Part shown: in pieces, positions 40,415 to 45,098 of the stretch | How positions within the stretch are numbered: position 1 is the stretch's first letter | Layout: each line of letters begins with the position of its first letter | Source of the DNA: Mycoplasmopsis felis ATCC 23391 | GTDB taxonomy: Bacteria; Bacillota_I; Bacilli_A; Mycoplasmatales; Metamycoplasmataceae | NCBI RefSeq assembly: GCF_000701865.1 | Contig: NZ_JNKA01000004.1 | Location: forward strand, 1-45,098 | Direction of reading: 5' to 3' | Length of the DNA: 45,098 nucleotides | Program-made: the position numbers and the translations under genes | The notes under the pieces: generated by a model | Seen by the model: only the letters and a program-made list of their open reading frames with translations | What the model was told of the DNA's origin: nothing | Databases searched by the model: none

Positions 40415-43400
40415 ATGAAAAACATTAATTTAAATGATTTAAAAGAAAAGGTAAACAAATTTTTAAAAGATAAAAAGAAAGTTAAATTAGCTTCAATTAT
40501 TTTAGGTTCATCAATACTTGGAATTACCACTATAGCAGTTATTGCTTCAGTTGCAAGTAAATCTAATAAAGCAACCGAACCTGAACAACCAATTCAAGTA
40601 GAACCAAAACCAAAGGGTCCAACTCCAGAACAACCTGTTGATCCTAATCCAAGACCTACCCCTAATCCACAACCAGAACAGAAACCAGGTACAAATGATA
40701 AAAGAGAATCCTTATTAACTTTAAAAATATCTCAAGCTAGAGATTACTTACAAGAATTAAACAAACAAAGATATAAAGAATTAAAGACTTCTTTAAATCA
40801 AGGAATTGAATCTGCTCTTTTGACTGCATTAGAAATAGCACAAAATGTTAATAATTCGAACCAAGAAGAGTTAACAGAAAAATTAAATCAAGCAGTTAAT
40901 GCTTTAGACACAATATTGAACAAAACCCAGCAAGACAAAGAAGAACTAGATAATTCATCTTTATTATTTAGTATTTCTCAGAATCCTAATTCAGTACAAT
41001 ATGAAAATAGAAATGATTTTAGATTAATTACATTTGAATTATCATCAACTCTACCACTAGATGATGTTAATGAAATTTCAGATTCAATTTTAGTTGAATA
41101 TAATAATGCAGATCATAATTTACAATTACATTTAAAGGAATTTAAAGAAAATTCAAATAATCAAAGTATTTTAATGAGTTTTAGAGTTTTTGAAAATACA
41201 AATTATACAGTTAAAGGAATTTATTTATCTGATACAAATCAATTAAGAAATTTAGAATCAGCTCCTGTTAATGTAACTGAGATAAATGTTCCAAATCCTT
41301 TAACACCAGAAATTGATAATAATAAAAATACTGTAACACCTAATTTAGAAGATTTAGCAATATTAAGAAACAATTTATTTAATTCAAGAAGATTAAGTGA
41401 GCAAATACAAGAAAATGAACTTGTTAACTTACCGGAAAATAAAGAACTTTATTTATATTTAATTAATGGTGAAAAAATTAATAAATATTTACCTAATACA
41501 ATTACATATAAAGAAAAACAATATTCTTTAGTTCCAAATCAAACATATACAGCTACTAATCAAAATACAACAAATGAGTCAAATAATAAAATAATTCAGA
41601 AAAATTTCACTGTGAATTATCAACTAGTTCAAAGTAATGAAAATCAAACAACAGATGCTATAAATAATAATTTAAATGTTACATTTAAAGTTTATTATAT
41701 AAATTATGCTGCTGCTCCTGGAAATAATTTAACTAATACTAAATTATCAGTTGATAGAACTAAATCTAATAGTTCTGGAGAAACTAATTTATTAGATAGA
41801 CTTATTGATGGAAATAAAGATAAAGCAGATGGTTCATATTGAAATAACTGAAATCAAAAAGAAAGAGATCAAAGCAATCAACTTTCTGAATTTGTTTTTA
41901 ATGTTAATAATGATGAAAATGTTTTAATATCACAATTAAATATTTATATCAAAGCTGCAAATAGTTTAGGTGGTTTAGTTTTACCAGAAGAAATGAGAAT
42001 TCAGGTTTCAGAGGATGGAGTGAATTTTAAAGATGTAAAACATCAAGATAAAATTAATTTTGCTGATTTTGGTAGTCATAATGGTACTGCTTTAAATTCT
42101 TCTGAATACACTTCATTAGATAATGATAATCAAGGCGTGAAATTAGTTACTATTCATTTTGAACCAAGTTTTGCTAAATTCATTAAATTTAAATGAGTTC
42201 CAAGAAGTTATGCAAGTGGTAATTTAAGACATTATCCAGTTCAATTCCCAGAGTTAGAATTTTATGATATTACAAACAAAGACATTGAAGTACTAAAAAA
42301 TGAATTCATTTCATTTACTAATCAAAAAACTGAAATATTAAATAATTTAAAAACTAAAAATGAAGTTTTTGCTAGTTTTACTGATACAAATACAAAAAAA
42401 TATTCTATAGTTATCTCAAAAGCTCAAGAATTAAAAAATCAAATACAAAATAGAGAATCAGAATTATTAAACTTACCTAACCATAGATTCAAGAATGAAA
42501 TTGAATTATTAGAAGCAAAATTAAAAAAAGTTATTGAGGCATTTAATAAGGTAAAAGATCAAAATCCTAATAATGATCCTAAACAAGCACAAGGATTGTT
42601 AAAAACTAGAACTTTATTAAATGAAATAATAGAATATGGTAATACCAATCCATCAGTATATTATTCAAGAGAGTATTCTTTCAAATACAAAGAGTTTATT
42701 AAACTACTAGAAACAATTAATAATGATGCAAATGCAACATTAAATCAATTCCTTAATTTAGAATTTAAACTTAGAGATGAATTTGAGGAATTCAAAAAAG
42801 AATTACAAAATTCTATAATAAATGAATCAGTTGTTGTTATAAACGAAGAAACTCTTGAGATTGAAAATATATCAACTGAAGAATATGAATTAAGTTTTAA
42901 TTTAGATATTTATAGAATTAAACCAGAAGAAAATAGAAGTATTAAATTAAATATCAATAACATACCTAATGGTGTTGTAGTTAATGAAATACCATTTAGT
43001 CAATGAAGTTCGGTAGAAGATGACCAAAACAACAATTTACCAAGAACTGTTAAATTAAAACTAAAAGTAACAGGAAAACCAGAAACTTTACAATCAGTTT
43101 CATTTAATAAAATCTTATTAGGTGATCACGAATTAATCAGAATGCCAAGACATGAATTCAAATTACAAAAACTAGAAAATTCAGTTAAAAAATTCAATAG
43201 ATCCTATGATGTTAATTCAAAATCATACAGATTTGATTTTGAATTAAATAATGGTTTATCAATAGATTTAAACTTTAATTCTAAAGTTGCATTTAAATTA
43301 GAAAATAACATAGTTAAAGAATTTAAATTAACAAAAGTACAAGAAAATGATACTGTCAAGTACCAATTTATTGCACCCGCAGAACAAATAATCCCACAAG

Positions 43401-43996
43401 AAGGTCAAGAAATTCAACCTAATGCTTTATACTTAAAAGAATTAAGACTAAATACAAATGGAAAAGAAATTGACAATCTAGATTCTCTTCCTTTATTAAA
43501 AGTTCAAGATAATAGTGATTTAACTTTTAATAAAGAAAATCCATTATGACACTTAAAAGAAGTTAACTTAGAAATTTTTGATGCTTATATAGATTTATTT
43601 AAAGATGAAAATGAAAGTACAATTCAACGTCAAGCAAAACATCAAGCATTCATCAAAATCAAAAATCCAGAAAACTTAATTACATTCCCAAGAAATAACT
43701 TCCTTATTCAATTAAGAGGTGGAAATCAATTAACATTCCCAAATAACTCATTAGTATTTAATGATGAAAATGATGTTTTAGAATTTGCATCAAATGTAGA
43801 ATTGAGTTTTGATAATTCTGATGATGAATTAAAACTACATATTTTAAAAATAGGATATGAACATCAAGGTGATAATAGTTTTGACATAGATATTCCTATT
43901 ACAAAATTTAAACAAGATTCAGATATTAATGATGGTGTTAAATTAAGAAGAGCACCAAAAACAACAAACCACTTATTAGGAAGAAGTGAAATATAG
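40415..43996 (+). CDS. Large membrane-anchored surface protein with discoidin-like region
   Basis: A 1193-aa protein. A basic N-terminus and one hydrophobic helix (about 24-46) with no Cys suggest a signal anchor. A Pro-rich stalk (about 52-92, PTPNPQPEQKP) follows, then a helical FIVAR-like module (about 97-175). At about 455-620 a beta region with LLDRLIDGNKDKADGSYW, IQVSEDGVNFKDV, and a closing KFIKFKWVPRSY resembles an F5/8 type C (discoidin) carbohydrate-binding domain. A second helical module and a beta-rich C-terminus ending HLLGRSEI follow. Likely a glycan- or matrix-binding adhesin. Many UGA Trp codons. The domain call is by eye. Confidence 0.8.
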
Positions 43997-44029
43997 AAAA
44001 TAGAACAAATAGAATTTTGTTCTATTTTT
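43997..44029 (+). terminator. Terminator of the surface protein gene
   Basis: AAAATAGAACAAA and TTTGTTCTATTTT form a 13-bp stem followed by T; it begins right after the stop codon. Confidence 0.92.
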
Positions 44030-44130
44030 GTTTATATCCTTAATTGAAATGAATTTTAAATTATTGAATTTCAATAAATAATATTAATTTGATAATTAAA
44101 TTTAATATAATTTAAAAATTAAAGGTAATT

Positions 44131-45098
44131 ATGAAAAAAAATTTAGTTCCAAGAGTTAGGTTTAAAGGGTTTGGTGAAGAATGAAGTGAGGAAAGAATAG
44201 AAAATTTATCTTCTTTCAGAAGGGGTTCTTTTCCACAACCTTATGGAAAAGAAGAATGATATAATGGTGTTAATTTGATGCCTTTTGTTCAAGTTTTTGA
44301 TATAGGTGATGATTTGAAGTTAGAACCGAAAACAAAGCAAAAAATTAGTTTATCAGCACAACGGATGAGCGTTTTTGTTAAAAAAGGTTCAGTGTTAGTT
44401 TCATTACAAGGCACAATAGGGAGAACGGCGGTTTCGCAATATGATTCATACATAGATAGAACAATATTAGTTTTCGAAGGTTATAAAACTAAAATCAATA
44501 AAACTTTTTGAGCTCATATCATTAAAAAGAAATTTCAAATTGAATCAGATAATGCACCAGGAGCAATAATAAAAACTATAACAAAGGAAGTTTTATCTAA
44601 TTTTCAATTACTTTTACCTAAATACAATGAACAACAAAAAATAGGAAAACTTTTAGAAAATATCGACAACCTAATAACTCTAGAAGAAATTAAACTCAAT
44701 AAACTCAAACAACTCAAAGAAACTCTCTTACAAAAAATGTTCCCAGATGGTAATTCAAAAACACCTAAAATAAGATTTAGGGGGTTTCAGGGAGAGTGAG
44801 AAGAAGAGAAATTAGAAGAAATAGGACAAACATATACTGGTTTGTCGGGTAAAACAAAAAAAGATTTTGGTCATGGTAATTCAAGGTATATTACATATTT
44901 AAATATTTTTAATAACCCTATTGCTAATCTTAAAGGACTAGATAGAATCGAAGAAGACCGTAAGCAAAACAGTGTAAAGTATGGAGATATTTTTGTTACA
45001 ACTTCTTCTGAAATACCAGAAGAAGTTGGAATTACATCGATTTGACCTTTTAAAGATAAGGAAAATATATATTTAAATTCATTTTGTTTTGGCATAAG
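44131..45098 (+). CDS. hsdS: Type I restriction specificity subunit HsdS, 5' part
   Basis: The first 322 codons of an S subunit, cut off by the window end. The first target recognition domain (about 10-160) starts after FKGFGEEWSEERIENL. The central conserved helix contains NEQQKIGKLLENIDNLITL and KLKQLKETLLQKMFP. The second half starts with the parallel FRGFQGEWEEEKLEEIG. Continuing at base 95 of the window gives the full 415-aa protein, whose C-terminal helix (EQQKIGDFF...LLQKMFV) mirrors the central one. AAAGG lies 7 nt before the ATG, and a TATAAT sits at 44106. No type I hsdM or hsdR is adjacent, so it may be an alternative or silent S cassette for a locus elsewhere. Confidence 0.92.
45005..45098. 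repeat. Terminal direct repeat, right copy (within hsdS)
   Basis: Identical to bases 1-94 in the same orientation and frame. See the left copy. Confidence 0.97.

Overview
The window is a very AT-rich piece of a Mollicutes (mycoplasma) chromosome read with genetic code 4. Almost every protein is interrupted by in-frame UGA codons where tryptophan is expected, and a tRNA-Trp with a UCA anticodon lies at 16658-16732. The housekeeping genes and the two long surface proteins fit the Mycoplasma hominis/pulmonis-type lineages. I cannot name a species.

Layout. 1-374 is the 3' end of a type I specificity gene (hsdS); its 5' part is at 44131-45098. The first 94 bases of the window equal the last 94, and the two halves join in frame into one 415-aa HsdS. 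451-7461 (minus strand) is a compact glyS-dnaG-rpoD-NIF3-amino acid permease operon. 7547-8881 (minus) is an unrecognised coiled-coil, tail-anchored protein. 9080-10837 is uvrC. 10988-16522 is a tightly overlapping plus-strand operon: trmL, a TrmH-type methyltransferase, a DivIVA-like protein, rbgA, yigZ and two tandem leucyl aminopeptidases. Then come tRNA-Trp(UCA) and gpsA. 17831-21621 (minus) holds yidC, rnpA and rpmH, plus a separately terminated trigger factor gene. ligA follows at 21687-23705.

23833-26989 is the most interesting locus: a two-gene restriction-modification system. Its first gene appears to fuse an N-terminal PD-(D/E)XK nuclease to an N6-adenine methyltransferase (type IIB/IIG, BcgI-like). 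This gene carries a G8 tract and is out of frame in this assembly. Its stop codon directly follows an A_AAA_AAG slippery heptamer, and an 11-bp perfect stem-loop starts 6 nt further on. That is the architecture of a programmed -1 frameshift signal, and the -1 frame is exactly the open frame of the specificity subunit, which lacks a good start codon. The specificity gene also contains a 38-bp perfect in-frame direct repeat. The locus could therefore be varied at three levels: on/off by G-tract slippage, free versus fused S subunit by frameshifting, and target change by recombination.

27116-30758 holds tRNA-His, a Cof-type HAD phosphatase, three consecutive small two-TM membrane proteins, a second HAD phosphatase with an unusual N-terminal domain, and tRNA-Ser(GCU). 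30984-33659 is a deoD-deoA-deoC nucleoside salvage operon. 33758-34193 (minus) is a frameshifted four-TM protein whose upstream region contains a (TA)10 repeat. 34436-35774 is the infC-rpmI-rplT operon, with an attenuator-like leader and an AUU start for IF3. 35834-43996 holds a 1016-aa lipoprotein, asnS and a 1193-aa membrane-anchored surface protein with a discoidin-like region.

Several genes (glyS, gpsA, ligA, a HAD gene, the 1193-aa surface protein) have a TATAAT box only 6-8 nt before the ATG and no Shine-Dalgarno sequence, which predicts leaderless mRNAs.
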